A DNA stretch of 64,000 bases from Trachythela sp. YZ-2020 (GCA_016169945.1 JADLSH010000363.1:2452501-2516500); one strand, 5' to 3'. Numbered from the stretch's first letter, positions 1 through 11,639 are shown. Numbers and translations: made by a program. Notes: generated by a model from the sequence alone, not told the origin.

Positions 1-351
1 ATATTAGTGTTATTGATCTGGAGAAGTTGATGTGAACCAAGCGGAAATGCCAACCGGTTTTCCGTCTCAACTCTTGGCCAGGCTTAGAAACTCTACACAC
101 GGATGCATATGTGTATATAACCTATAGGAGTAAATTGCACCCAATTTAGAAAATTCTATAATGCTTATACTGTTAAGGAAATATATCAATGTTATGTATA
201 TAAACTGGAACAAAACGAACAACAGTAACTAGGCATACATGTGAGTTATATCCAACGACAAAGTTCCGTTAATCGGCTATAAACAAGCGTTAGCTAAACT
301 TTTGTATTTATAATTCTACTTTTTGTCTTACTCATATTCTGTTTTTCATAG

Positions 352-435
352 TTTGACAACTTTAAGGATGACCTAACGACAAATGTGACAAATTCACTGC
401 AAAAGCTTGACAAATTATCTATTGTAATTGAAAAG
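352..435 (+). CDS. Gene 1, stalk exon a
   Basis: The acceptor is TTTTTCATAG and the donor is AAG|GCAAGT, a good match to the minor GC-AG donor class. The 28 codons read [20 protein letters not shown] and onward, with heptad-like hydrophobic spacing and an NVT sequon. Confidence 0.65.
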
Positions 436-3400
436 GCAAGTTATAATATGTATATATATACATGAGATTACGCTATTGTGAAAAGAAAATTATAGTTTAT
501 TTCTTCTTTATATAGATGGGAACAATTATAGTTGTAGGATTCTCTTGCATACAAGTGATGTCATGCATTAATTTGCTTCGTCTATATTGTCTTATTAGTG
601 ATCAGTAGCGTAGTCAGCCCGCCGATTTAGTCCCGCTATGCAACTTTGTTCGTGTTCATTGACGGTGAAAACAATCAATTTCTGAAGAAATGAATGATGA
701 TTTGAAATTTGCATAGCGGGACCAAATCGGCGGGCTGCATGGCTACGCCACTGTTGATGTACATGCAAGTTGCTCGTTTTTAATGCAATTGCTTTCTAAA
801 GTATAGGAAATCTTATGTTTTGTAGTTTGTCAATGAAACCAACAAAGAGATGTCAGAGACAAGGAATTTTACTACATCAATGGTATAAGCAAGACTTTTC
901 AGTAATACAATCTGCAATGTTTTCAGGGGAATAACCAGTATGTTTAGAGTTTCAATAAATTGTTTAAAGATAGCAACAAGTGTTTGCTATCTTTTCTCTA
1001 TTAAGATCCTTGCGAAGCATTCTGGTATGTGTGGTAGTCACGCATGATTTGTATATTCACATTTACCTTAATTTATTTAATGTAGTTGCAGAAAAACATA
1101 CTTCAATTTGAACGGATGAATACTTCTATATGGGATAAGGTAAATGCTTATGCCTTAGCTTATTGACAACAGTATATGACGATTTTTGGTATTAAAAATG
1201 AGGTGTCCCTTTCTGGACCAAACAAAGACAAAGTGCATGGACTTTGAAATAGTGCTTCTTAAATGTTCATTTGCATCATATACGCCGCTGTTAAGTGTAA
1301 GTGAGTAATAGAGCAACATAATCGCTGCATCTTTGAATTTGCAACACTACAAAAGCTAATTTTAATACATGTTATAATCGGAAATGTTCAGGTATACCTT
1401 GCAACCAGGGCCTTTTTTAACTAATGTACTGGAGGGGCAAAAGCCCCCCCAGCCCCCATGTTCGCCCCCCCAGTAAGCTATTTTTGCCCCCCCAGTGAAG
1501 GTCCCTTTTGTCCAAAGTATAAGCCAAAAATGGAAAAAAACTGAGTTTAGAGGAAAGTTATTGTATTCTCACAACAAAACCTGGCCCGTTTAGATGGGAT
1601 ATATCAAAAATTGTCTCTGAAAACGCAGGAAATCAAGCCACAGAGACTCAAGAATACAAAACTTTTCTGGGGGAGGACCCCCAGACCCCCCTTCGCCTTC
1701 ATACACATATAATACACCACCTACTTGTTACGTCCCCTTTCGATGATGCCCCCCCACTGATGATTTCTTAAAAAAGGCCCTGCTTGCAGCGCCTGAGCCG
1801 ATAACATACCTAAGCATTCTTATTTGGTATGCGTTGAAACCTAATTGCGGCCTTTCTTGCGCGTTACACAAATTTCGTTACTCGCCTTAAGTTTAAGGAA
1901 GTTGTTTTTCACTATGTGTCTGTCTTGCAACTTGCCTCTCAATTTTGTTGCTGCTAAATGTTGCAATATATCTTGCAATCGTCGCATTTGAGTCTCGCAA
2001 AATGTCTGTTGCAGGAAGCGTAGCACATGGTAGAATCATCATTGTTCTATTTCGTGCAATGATTGCTGAATCAAACATGGTGCAAGGATGGCGAGGGTTT
2101 CTTTCGTCCCAAACCTCAAATTGTATCGGACCCTTTAATACACCACACATACAGTAAACTATAACATACCTATTTGCGACTTACGCCGAGCCCGCAAGAC
2201 CCTTGGATCTTTATTGGCCTAAACTCGCTTTAAATCGCGTCGTGTTACCATGACAGAGTAAGCCTCATGGAGGCATGTACGTATAGGCAGTTTAGAGAGG
2301 GAGTCGGAAAGAGATTTATATCTATTTCTTGCAGCTCAGTACAATGAGGGGCCCAAGAGGATATAATGGAAGCCAAGGGATAGCAGGACTACCAGGTCCA
2401 CAGGGAGTCCAAGGCAAACAAGGACCTCGAGGGTTAACCATCAGTGGATGTCAGAACCACACAGAAACAAGATCCGTTCATGATCGGGGTGGGAAGGTGG
2501 CGTTATCGATACCTACAATAAAAAGCACGGTACAGTATATGTGGAATGTACTATAAAATAATTGACGAGTATAGAAAAGAGTACAATATTGGAAATAGTG
2601 ATTCGTTATGAGATCGTTAGAGAAAACACACTCTTCTAAATTTTACTTGGCGTTTGCTACACCCCGCTGCACAATGATCGAGAACGAGCTCAGTACAATT
2701 TATGATCAACGGTTATGGCCTCGTGATTCCTTGTTTGGGGTTAGGATCAACAATCCAGTTACTTGGAGCAAGTAAATACTAATTGCCTGATCCTTAATCT
2801 GTAATCAAAACTCTGACCGACGTACATACATAAATGAAAAAGTTGAAGAAAATTAATCATGTTGCTTTTATGAGCATTATCAACAGCCATTCAATCTACA
2901 GAAGTAGTTGTCGAGTAAAATTTTAAAGTGACTTGTTGATAGTTGCTCATACCCGTTGACAAGGTCATTGGGTAAGTTATTCCAGGCGCAAGCTCCTCGG
3001 TAGGACAAGGACTTTTTCATAAAGTTTTTATTAGGTTTAAGGTACGTTTACACGCTGCGATTTGTCGGGCCGATTTCAGATGCACGTTACTGATATTTAA
3101 AAAATACGTGGCAAACGTCATCATGACGACATCATCAACTCAAAATATTCGTCATTAACATTCAGCAAAACCTAAAATCGACCCGACTAATCGCAGCGTG
3201 TAAACGTACCTTTACCTAACACTAGCTTGCGCCTGTTGCTCCGCATTTGGTAATTGTTATTGTGGTGGTGTGAGAACATGTTAGTGATGTACTCCGGCGC
3301 AATACGACGGTAGCCTTGAACGTCATGTCGTCATTAAAATTTCCCTTTTCCTAAGAGTAGATTCAACTGGAATCCATCCTAGAATCCGAAAGATTGTTTT

Positions 3401-4446
3401 GGACCTTATTTCGTAGTTTGAACTATAGTTATGACACGAGCGGCCCTTTTTTGCATCTTGTACAGTTTCTCAAGATTCGTTCGATTTCCGTCATCCCAGA
3501 CGGACGAACAATATGTGAAACAAGGAACTACTAAAGAATTGTACATACGAACTAATTCATTTTGAGATACAAATGCTTTAGCCCTTCTTATATGAGAGCT
3601 ATAGCTGCACTCGAACGTTTCTTACATTGTGCATTAATGTGTTCGTTCCATTTTAATTCTTCGTCAATTATGATCCCTAGGACCTCCTTTTGTTTAAATT
3701 TCTTATTTCTTATTCGGCGCTTTGACTTCCCTATAAAGAATCAGTCCCAAAATGCATTGCTCTATGCCCAACCTCTCAGTACTCTCTTTTCCAAAACGGC
3801 TAATTTAATTGTTATTTGCTGGTTGGAATCCAATACTTACTTACACATACATGAAAGATTGACATCGAAAACGAATATTGGACTAACTACATAAAAGCCA
3901 TGTGACGCGGGCCACGGATTTTTGCTGCAACTTGCAACGCAATTTCTGCACAGAGCCATGTTATGCGGAAATGTATGCGAACAGAAAAACGGTGAACATA
4001 GGCCGCGTTTCACTCCACCGATATTCTTATTCATGCATTTCTTTGTTGCCTTCTAGAAAGAAAAATATCGGGAAAGTACAACATTCGATATGAATGATCA
4101 CTATTTCTCTGCGAGTATACTTTTTTATCTAGCACCGCTCTGTGTCCGAAATTGCGTTGCTCGTGTAACATGGCCTTGATGCAATGGCCAATGTGGATTT
4201 TTCATGGCCCGTTGATAAAATGCCGACTTTTTTTCGTACCTAACCCTATTCTATTATATTTACCTCCCTATATTTTCTTTCCAGAGTGTGCTATATTTGA
4301 ACTTGAAGTGTGAAAGCAGTAATGGGATAGCAAGTTCTATACAGAATGGAAATTCTTACACCTGTCAATGTATGCACAAGCCTAGAACATTGAAGGGTTA
4401 TAAATGTATTCTGAAGTACACGCGATGTACTTTGACATCTATCTAG
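352..4446 (+). CDS. Gene 1 (5'-partial): collagen-like stalk and C-terminal Cys domain of a predicted type II membrane protein
   Basis: The model joins exons 352-435, 826-882, 1086-1139, 2335-2529 and 4285-4446. All junctions are in phase 0 and give 183 residues ending in TAG. The membrane-anchor exon expected from genes 2 to 5 would lie left of the window. Order of parts: three short charged, helix-like exons with several N-glycosylation sequons (NVT, NET, NFT, NTS), then ten Gly-X-Y triplets beginning [10 protein letters not shown], then a 53-residue end with five cysteines in the cluster pattern (YTCQC, then C-x6-C). The collagen exon closely matches that of genes 4 and 5 (GPRGFNGSQG). The first donor is GC rather than GT. 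Family membership is seen in the sequence; the surface location is inferred from the full-length relatives. The function is not recognised. Confidence 0.75.
603..753. repeat. hAT-like miniature inverted-repeat element, copy 1
   Basis: The ends are inverted repeats of about 40 bp (CAGTAGCGTAG..CAGCCCGCC at the left, GGCGGGCTGCATGGCTACGCCACTG at the right). A related copy lies at 26957-27102. It sits in an intron of gene 1. The flanks (TTAGTGAT and TTGATGTA) match only in part, so the target duplication has decayed. Confidence 0.75.
826..882 (+). CDS. Gene 1, stalk exon b
   Basis: The acceptor is TTTTGTAG and the donor ATG|GTATAA. The 19 codons ([19 protein letters not shown]) are in phase 0 on both sides and carry two sequons, NET and NFT. 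Confidence 0.65.
1086..1139 (+). CDS. Gene 1, stalk exon c
   Basis: The acceptor is TTTAATGTAG and the donor AAG|GTAAAT. The 18 codons ([18 protein letters not shown]) are in phase 0 on both sides, amphipathic, with an NTS sequon. Confidence 0.65.
1406..1782. repeat. hAT-like non-autonomous element
   Basis: There is a perfect 15-bp terminal inverted repeat CAGGGCCTTTTTTAA. The 8-bp flanks CTTGCAAC and CTTGCAGC differ at one base, the target-duplication length of hAT elements. The inside is rich in C and G runs and has no coding capacity. It lies in the gene 1 intron between exons c and the collagen exon. Confidence 0.8.
2335..2529 (+). CDS. Gene 1, collagen-like exon
   Basis: The acceptor is ATTTCTTGCAG. 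The 65 codons hold ten uninterrupted Gly-X-Y triplets ([30 protein letters not shown]), one Cys just after them, and a tail ending IKST before the donor ACG|GTACAG. The opening triplets match the collagen exon of genes 4 and 5. Confidence 0.8.
3039..3212. repeat. Palindromic miniature element
   Basis: Arms of about 32 bp beginning AAGGTACGTTTACACGCTGC are nearly perfect inverted repeats. It lies in the last intron of gene 1. The rest of that intron (2530-4284) shows no gene that I can support. Confidence 0.7.
4285..4446 (+). CDS. Gene 1, terminal Cys-domain exon
   Basis: The acceptor is TTTTCTTTCCAG and the stop is TAG at 4444-4446. The cysteines fit C-x17-C-x-C-x11-C-x6-C, including YTCQC and CILKYTRC. 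The Trp that follows the last Tyr in genes 2 to 4 is Thr here. Confidence 0.75.
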   Translation, partial: SVLYLNLKCESSNGIASSIQNGNSYTCQCMHKPRTLKGYKCILKYTRCTLTSI

Positions 4447-4674
4447 GACCTATATATTTAAGGGATCGTTCATTAATTGTGCCTGGGGTAAGTATATCAT
4501 ACAGAAATTGGTTGGAAAATAATTTCCTTTACTAAATCAAAATATATACAATATATTTCAGGATGCATAAATATTATGTAACATTTACCAAAACATAGTA
4601 CAAGCTAGTATATTCCAATTCACAGTCGTACTCAGGAATACAACGCTGAATTGTTCTTTATGTTACCATCTCAC

Positions 4675-4920
4675 ATCTTGTCAACAACAGACTTGTAGCA
4701 ACCTTATCAACAAGATGTAACAATGTTGTCATTTTATCAAGTTGCTACAAGGTTGCCACTCATAAGTCACAATTTGTTTAACAAGTTGTTGGAACAACTT
4801 GGAACAACTTGTCAAAAAGTCTGTTGAGACAACAACCTAATTGTAGCAACATGAACAAGCAATATGAACACATCCTGATAACAAGTTGAAACAGCATTGG
4901 TGCATGTCTCCTGTTGCAGG
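4675..4920. repeat. ACAAGTTGTT-type repeat, member 1
   Basis: It consists of loosely repeated CAACTTGT / ACAAGTTG words of both polarities. Similar stretches occur at 8590-8985, 11640-12050, 41560-41900, 50360-50535 and 62475-62815, so this is a dispersed family. ORFs through it are artefacts of the word repeats. Confidence 0.65.
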
Positions 4921-5588
4921 TTTGTTAAAATAATGACCAGATCAACCAGAGTGTGGAACATTTTACGGAAGAACTTGACAAGAAGATCCACTTCATTCAA
5001 TGAATTTAAAAACGGTCTATATATAGTTATTATAAATCGGCTTCAAAAAATATTTTCGACGTTGAAGATCCACGAACATTCAAATCTATATGTTTGTCTT
5101 GTAATAAATGTCGTAGTCTGTCCAGTTCAAAATTGTGTTGTTTTTAGTTAAATTCCAGTGTCATTTCTTTGTATTGATTGTTGTAACTGCAAATGATTTA
5201 TGTAAGGGACCGCTATAATTGGCGTAAGCTGTTGCGTGTACCCTGCCATGTACCTGTTATGTAAATGATAGTGATAGTGTGACTGATGCAATTGGCGAAG
5301 TTCCGGTTTTTTGGGGGGCAAATTCCACCATTTTCAGTGGATAAATTCAAACTAATTAAAATCAAATTCAAGATGGCTGACAATTTTTGACATCAATACG
5401 TACGCCAACTTTCCTGAATAACTCGAGTTCTAAAATACTCACCGTTGTTCAAGGATTCTAGAGAGATATAGATTATCTTATAACTCTCGGTATTTCGCAA
5501 GATATAAACGAAAACGGCACTTCGTGAAATCCACGATTTGCCACCCATAATCGTGGCTTATTTACAATGACGTCATATATTAGCGTGA

Positions 5589-5979
5589 CTGCACCAGTGA
5601 GCTCTATATAATTATATATATCTGGAGTGAGAACTTATGTCCAAAAAGTGAAGCCAAAGATGGCGGAAATTGACGTCCAGTGCCAATCCCTTTCTATTGT
5701 TTTCGACCGCGCGGTTTGCACCAGCCGGCAAGGAGTGTGCCGAAATTTCGTGTTTTTACTCCGATTTAAACAATAACATCATGATTTTATGAACTAATAA
5801 CTTGATTAGCGATGCGATCTGTTAGAAACAACTGGAATTAGCTGGATAAAATGATATGAAAACTGTTTATGACCTTCATGAGTTTGGACGTCAATTGCCG
5901 CCATCTTGGCTTCACTTGGCCTATTGGCCGAACATTAGAAGTTCTTACTCCAGATATATATGGAGCTCACTGGACTGCA
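5589..5979. repeat. Inverted-repeat element of about 390 bp
   Basis: Two arms of about 95 bp face each other. The left arm begins near GCACCAGTGAGCTC and the right arm ends GAGCTCACTGGACTGC. They share the inner words GAAGCCAAAGATGGCGG and CCGCCATCTTGGCTTC. No coding content. Confidence 0.7.
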
Positions 5980-6889
5980 CAAGCCGAATTAGTGAATTGC
6001 ATGCAGACGTACAAAGCATCGTAGAGAAATTCTTTGTTATGTTTTCAGTTTCGTCTCGGTACCAACCCCAGGTAGTATAAATAGTGAACGGTCCTTGAAT
6101 TCGCATTTGACAAGCTAACACATGCATGCACACAGCTGCATGACACATGTGTCTGTCAGAAGAACAGTTTACACAGAACCGATAGAGCTATCAATTATAT
6201 AAAGAAAATTGACTTATAAATAAAATTGACTGTTTATTCATGAGTAAATCGAACGATCCTAAAAAACAAACTAAAAAATCTTAGATAACGGTATAAAAAA
6301 ATTTCCATCGATTGTTATTTATTATGGAAATGACGTAGCACCTTATCAGTGCTAAAATTTCTAGTCAGTTTAAGACTCAAATATATTATTAATGACTGGT
6401 GAATTACTATAATATTTAATATAATGGTTGGTAGTATTTAGTGGGATCTCTAAACAATATGTCATTAAACAATATGTTGAAATTAGTTTGGTCACTATTT
6501 TTTATTGTTACTACTGTTAGTCGAATCTGAAATTGAGGAATATGCCGCTTTGAGTTGACATTATGTTGACAATATACTGTTCGGGTTTTCCCATGTGTAT
6601 ATATGGTCTCATAATCACCTATCACACGGAGTTACTCGGTGGAAAGCAATTCCTAAAGCATGTTTTAAGGGATCAAGGGATGGGGTGCGATTTTTTATCC
6701 CCTTTTATCCTCTCTCATCCGCTCCCAATTCTCCTCTCGATCCCCTCTCCTTTCCCAAAAAGGAAGGCCTGATATAGGAATTGCCAAAATTGTGTTCGAC
6801 GTTAGCTGGCGACCAATTAGCTGCACTTGGAACAATGAGCTGACATATGCTATGTCCACGGATTGGTAGAATGGAGCCCACCTTATGCT

Positions 6890-7436
6890 GTTAGCATGTA
6901 CTTATTGGGCTCTCTCCTCCGCAGAGGCTCATTTTGTATTTATTTATTCCGATTTTCAGCGGTTTTTCACATATTTTGCTCTATTACACCAATCGTTGTT
7001 GATGAAATCAGTAATTTCTCTTCTGCAAGGGGCATGGCTTAACCCCAAAAAGTGTAAGGAAATGTTAATATCGTTCTTGGAATACTCTACCTTCACTATA
7101 AATCCGATTTATGTGTTCGGTCTTCCTGTTGAGTCCGTTCCTTCCTTTAAATTGCTTGGCTTAACTTTGTCTCGTGCTCTGGCCTTGAGACTCTAGAAGC
7201 ACGGAGAGTCAAGCTTAGTAAAACATTTATTGACAATTTGAAATTATCTCAGGATTCCGGTTATAATCCACTGTCTCAAATAGTATGTAACCGTCCGATA
7301 GACTTGGATCATGATTATAATTTAAGGAGAGAGCGAGTTCATATACCGTTAATAAAGACTGAACGTTTTAAAAATTATGTAACTGTAAAATATTGTTGTA
7401 AATATTTTAGAAATAGGATTACTAAGTCTACATAAT
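6890..7436 (+). pseudogene. Broken LINE reverse-transcriptase C-terminal remnant
   Basis: Two frames carry protein words of a non-LTR reverse transcriptase tail: WLNPKKCKEMLISF and VPSFKLLGLTLS near 7035-7180, then YNLRRERVHIPLIKTERFKN at 7317-7376. These match the region after the catalytic palm and the C-terminus of CR1/L2-like elements. The catalytic block is absent and frameshifts separate the pieces, so this is a dead fragment. Confidence 0.6.
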
Positions 7437-7810
7437 ACCGTGTAATTCAGTTTTCTCTGCAAAACGGTTTCATTAAACAAATTATTATTATTTTAGCGCT
7501 TTCTAGTTTATTCCTTATAGGTATATTCACTCGAAATTATAGCGCAATTACATGTAATATACAACGCTCATAAACATGATAAATATATACCAAAAATCCT
7601 CTGCGGAGGAGAGAGCTTATTGGGTATTAACAATGATCTGGAAATTCATTTTCTGCACCATGGGTTGCGCAATCCAGTTTAATTTTCAGATCAGTGTATG
7701 TATTACATATTAACGTAATTTTATGAAGGATTAAATTGACATAACTTGCGCATATAGCGCAATCAAAACGAAACTACTCGAGACAGAATAATACGCGTTC
7801 AGCAGAAACC

Positions 7811-8183
7811 ATGAAGCCGCTTTCAAGCAGATCTCCGCCGGTTAATTTACTACCGAATGATGGTCAAGAACGAAATCAGCACAACGATCAAATGAATGCG
7901 CAAAGCGAAGCCAAAGTACCGGCGTCTGTCATTTTCACCGACGACAAACGTGAAGAGATGTGGGCATTTCTTCGAGCGTACTCTACGCATACGGAAGAAG
8001 AACGCGTTCCTAGTTCGCAATCATCGCAAGCCAAAGCAAAATATTGTTACGAGAAAAGTACATTCCTGCTAATTGTTATTCTATTCGGAATTTTCTCGAC
8101 GGGATTGAGTTGCTTTGTTTTGTATCAGGTGCTTGGCGAAGATACCAAATGCCAATGTTCATTCAGCAAGGATTATATCAAAG
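7811..8183 (+). CDS. Gene 2, first exon (cytoplasmic part and membrane anchor)
   Basis: The ATG is in context ACCATGA and the donor is AAAG|GTATTG (phase 1). It encodes 124 residues plus one base. No signal peptide is visible at the N-terminus, and the single hydrophobic segment at 84-107 is preceded by K/R-rich sequence, which favours the N-terminus inside. Confidence 0.85.
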
Positions 8184-11100
8184 GTATTGTTTTTCCTCTT
8201 AGGACACTTTGACAACTGCCAGATCACAACCTGGTGAACCTATAGTCACAAACGTTCTCAGTGAAACCAACTCTTAAGTATAAATATTATAAACCAAAAC
8301 TAATTATAACCAGAGGGCACTTAATAGAGACTGTATACCAATGCGAGCGGCTTAGTTATGAGCAAACTTCGCTGAAAGTATCACGAAATTCTGTGCAAAA
8401 TTTTTATACCGCGCTTTTGTTTGACCATCACGTACGTATAAAGTAACAAAATGGACAGTTTCAGATCATAGATTACCTGTTGAAACTGCATGGTCGATGC
8501 ATATATATAGCAATGGTTCATGCATGCAGTGATAGATTATGTAAATATTGCGATATAAATGAGATTGACGACGAACAACAGTGCTGTTATTTTATGAATT
8601 TTGTTGGAACAACTTGTAACAAGTCTGTCGAGTCAACAACCTCGTAGCTGGTTGTCAACAAGCCGTAGACAACTTCTCAACAAGCTGGGAACGCTGGGAA
8701 CAAGCAGTTCGAACACATCCTGATCAGGGCCGTCCTCAGAAAATTTATCAGGGGGGGTGTAAGGTCCTTTCAACCGACTGACTAACGAACTTGTACCAGT
8801 GACTTGTACCGACTACATTGTTGTTAGTCATCAAAAATATTTTTGTCTGCCGACTAAAATAGCATTTCTGCCGACTGAAACTCGAAATAGAATTTTCTAA
8901 AACCCCCCCGTAGGTCCGGCCCTGATCCTGATAACAAGTTGTTGAAACAGAATTCGTACAAGTCGGCTGTAGGTTTTGTTGCAACTTGTGCGGTTGAGTT
9001 AATCGAACGGGTGTTCTTCTAGCGTAAAAAGCCAGAAATGTTTCTCGAAATAGGTTTTTACAACTTATGCCAGCAAAAGAAACGGCTAACTATCAATCTG
9101 TAAAACAAAATAGCACAACAGCAATTATAGAAATGGAGTATAGTTGCATGTCTATACATCAATCATTGGCCAAATCAAGTCAAATTGAATGAAATATTGA
9201 AATAAAGCCTCCTTTAATTCTTTCTAGGACATGCCATTCGCCAAAACTTCACAGAAGTTTTGAACGACTTGAAGGCAAAGTTAAAACAAGACATCGAAGA
9301 TTTGGGAAACAAAATGGTAAGTTTAATACATCGAGTGTTGGTTTCCTGTGTGTACATCTAGCGTTAAACAAAACAACAGGAAAAAATAAAAGTTCTTCGA
9401 TGTTTCGAGCAAAGGCCAGCGACGAATGTCCTGTTGTAGGTGCACTGAGGTGTTGCTGCATTCCTCACGGGAATAGCGAATTTTTAAACTTTGATTATTT
9501 CGATTACTTTTTTAGGACAATTTTTCAAGAACTCTTAATGATGACCATCAATGTGATGAAGACAGCAAAGATTGCAGAAGAAAGTCGGTACGTTATTTTA
9601 CATCACGCAAGATACTATTTCTGAATGATTGACTTTAAACTGCCCTGAAATAAGCTGTTGCAAACGCATTTTAAGTTTTTGCCTGAATGTGCAAAGATGG
9701 TAGATATTGAACGTTCAGGAAACAAGTTTTGAAGTATACTTACTACACGCCACTATGACCCCTTCCCCATAGGTTAGTGCTTTAAAAATTCCCGTATATT
9801 TTTGCCCTGAGATTGTCCAATTCATTAATAAAGTTATATGGAGGTATTTCAATATAGCGTTCATTTATTTTTGCGGGCCGTATATACTTCTGCCAGTTAT
9901 GGTCTAATAAACTTCATTTTGTAAAATTTCGATCTTATTTCTTTCCGCGTAATTGCCATAGTGTCAAAAATTTTCCATGCAGCCACCTTGACTTTTAGTT
10001 TTACGACATATTAGGGTGATAGATTTCCTGACGCATATAAAAAGACAGAAGAAAATTTGGAGAGACTTTACAATGTAAGTCGAAATTGTTTCATCTAAAA
10101 AAAACCTTTATCATCGATACAAACTAAACTAAAGCAAATTTTGTTTGTACTGCACGGAAAGCTCTATCAGTTCTAAACTGAGGTTCTCCCTGGAGCTGTA
10201 GAGGTCAAGTAAGAGGCATCCCTTATTTGTCTATATAGAGTATAGTGAGTAATGTATACAGAAAGAAACCAGAAAATGAATAGAATCGCAGAGCTGACAG
10301 GAGTGCATGTGTGTATTGAACAGTGTGTCACCAACGCCTACAAAGAAGTCAACAAAATGAAAACATCAAACGCAATATCATATGCTTATTTTTCTAGCAA
10401 ACAGAAGAAAATATAGTAAGACAATTTCAGCAAACGAATGCAAAGGTATAGTATATTAACTGTGAATAGATTTTGTTAAACCAGAAAATTTGGGATATAA
10501 CTATTTATTATCTGTCCATTACTACTGAAGCAGTTTTTAACGCAGTGTCCGATATATCGGGCATCAAGAACAAAACGAGGAATGCCGAACGAAGGAATAA
10601 CAAAGGGAGAACAATAAATCAAAGAAAACGTTTGTAAGCATTAAAGGGTTAACGAGATTTATAGCATCCTGTTAAATGGAAAGGCGTGTACTACTTATTA
10701 TAGTTATAAGGTTTTATGCAAAAAGTATTTAAATTACCCATAGCCCATAGGCCATATATATAGCTTTGGCAGTGAACTATCTTTCTGTTTTTCAAGGTTG
10801 AAAGAATCACAGAGCAGAACGACGAACCGAAGTGTTTGCTGAAACAAGCAAAACAAAGCAAAAATAGCACATTGTTCACTGTACATGTACCAAAAAGCAC
10901 CGAGGTATTAGGCCAAGTTACACGAGGCAATCTTTGCTGCAACTTGCAACGCAATTTCTGACATCCAGAACTACACATTCTGCAAATGCTGCAAAGTGTT
11001 GTATATGAGAAGGGTAAAACTGCCAAATGTAGGAAAAGACGTTCTTCTCTATGATAGAAGCCCTTGGCCTTGGCCTTATCTAATATACGCCCCCTCTTAA

Positions 11101-11562
11101 AGAAATATCATGTATGGTAATGATTAGAACATTATAATTTATATATTAACTTAAACTTTGTGCACAGAACTGTCAGAAGGATTGCGCACAGCTCATCCAA
11201 TTTTCATACTAATTGAACCAAAATTTGATCGGTTTGTCCTTGGCCTTCAGACATTAGCTCCACAAATTTTGAGTTAGCGTGCTCACATACAAACAAACAC
11301 ACACACACACAAGGAGGTAATGATAAAGTGGGTTCAATTAAGGCTCTATAACTCATTCTGGAAATTAAAATAGATTTTTTGCATTTCGTTCTAGGATCGC
11401 GTCACAGTCGCAGTGACGTGCTCAACCACGCTAGAAAATACGGCAGATGTTCGTTACATGGTCCCATCAAGTGATGACGATGACGAGTACACATGTTACT
11501 GTAAAAACAAGATTACTAAACAGACTGACTGCGTAGCTTATTATTGGCAATGTAGACTGTGA
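7811..11562 (+). CDS. Gene 2: predicted type II membrane protein with charged stalk and C-terminal Cys domain, no collagen exon
   Basis: The model joins exons 7811-8183, 9228-9316, 9516-9587, 10015-10074, 10398-10445, 10797-10904 and 11395-11562, giving 305 aa and TGA. Residues 1-83 are hydrophilic and cytoplasmic, 84-107 a membrane span (STFLLIVILFGIFSTGLSCF), followed by KCQC as in gene 4 (ECSC). Residues 125-250 form a charged stalk with sequons NFT, NFS and NST. Residues 251-305 carry C-x24-C-x-C-x9-C-x6-C with YTCYC and CVAYYWQC. ACC precedes the ATG, a good animal start context. Exon 1 ends in phase 1 and all later junctions are phase 0, as in genes 3 to 5. No Gly-X-Y run is present. 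The function is unknown; a cell-surface role is inferred from topology. The exon at 10015 has the weakest acceptor. Confidence 0.75.
8590..8985. repeat. ACAAGTTGTT-type repeat, member 2, interrupted by a hAT-like element
   Basis: The repeat words run from about 8590 to 8724 and resume at 8925. The break is exactly the insertion at 8725-8924. Confidence 0.65.
8725..8924. repeat. hAT-like miniature element with a perfect 8-bp target duplication
   Basis: The ends are CAGGGCCG and CGGCCCTG. ATCCTGAT occurs immediately before (8717-8724) and after (8925-8932). The 200-bp element lies in intron 1 of gene 2 and carries runs of G and C near its ends. Confidence 0.85.
9228..9316 (+). CDS. Gene 2, stalk exon 2
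   Basis: The acceptor is TTCTTTCTAG and the donor ATG|GTAAGT. It restores the phase left by exon 1 (G|GA). Thirty codons with heptad-like Leu spacing and an NFT sequon (NFTEVLNDLKAKLKQDIEDL). Confidence 0.75.
9516..9587 (+). CDS. Gene 2, stalk exon 3
   Basis: The acceptor is CTTTTTTAG and the donor TCG|GTACGT. The 24 codons are in phase 0, very acidic, with two Cys (DDHQCDEDSKDCRRKS). Confidence 0.65.
10015..10074 (+). CDS. Gene 2, stalk exon 4
   Basis: The donor AAT|GTAAGT is strong; the acceptor ACATATTAG is weak. Twenty codons in phase 0 (GDRFPDAYKKTEENLERLYN), charged and helix-like. Confidence 0.55.
10398..10445 (+). CDS. Gene 2, stalk exon 5
   Basis: The acceptor is TATTTTTCTAG and the donor AAG|GTATAG. 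Sixteen codons in phase 0 (QTEENIVRQFQQTNAK). Confidence 0.6.
10797..10904 (+). CDS. Gene 2, exon 6 at the collagen-exon position
   Basis: The acceptor is CTGTTTTTCAAG and the donor GAG|GTATTA. The 36 codons in phase 0 end with FTVHVPKSTE, like the IKST end of the gene 1 collagen exon, but contain no Gly-X-Y triplets. It holds one Cys and an NST sequon. Confidence 0.6.
11395..11562 (+). CDS. Gene 2, terminal Cys-domain exon
   Basis: The acceptor is CATTTCGTTCTAG and the stop TGA is at 11560-11562. The 55 residues include EYTCYC and CVAYYWQC. Confidence 0.8.
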   Translation, partial: DRVTVAVTCSTTLENTADVRYMVPSSDDDDEYTCYCKNKITKQTDCVAYYWQCRL

Positions 11563-11639
11563 TGAATAATAGCCGAAACGCGGAGTCTGAAATTCGCCCG
11601 TGTTCTGATATCTTTGGGATATCAAAATCTACACACGTA

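Larger units (their letters stand above)
4447..7810. other. Intergenic stretch between genes 1 and 2
   Basis: I see no complete gene. It holds an ACAAGTTGTT-type repeat (4675-4920), a long inverted repeat (5589-5979) and a broken reverse-transcriptase tail (6890-7436). The remainder is AT-rich without recognisable features. Confidence 0.5.
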
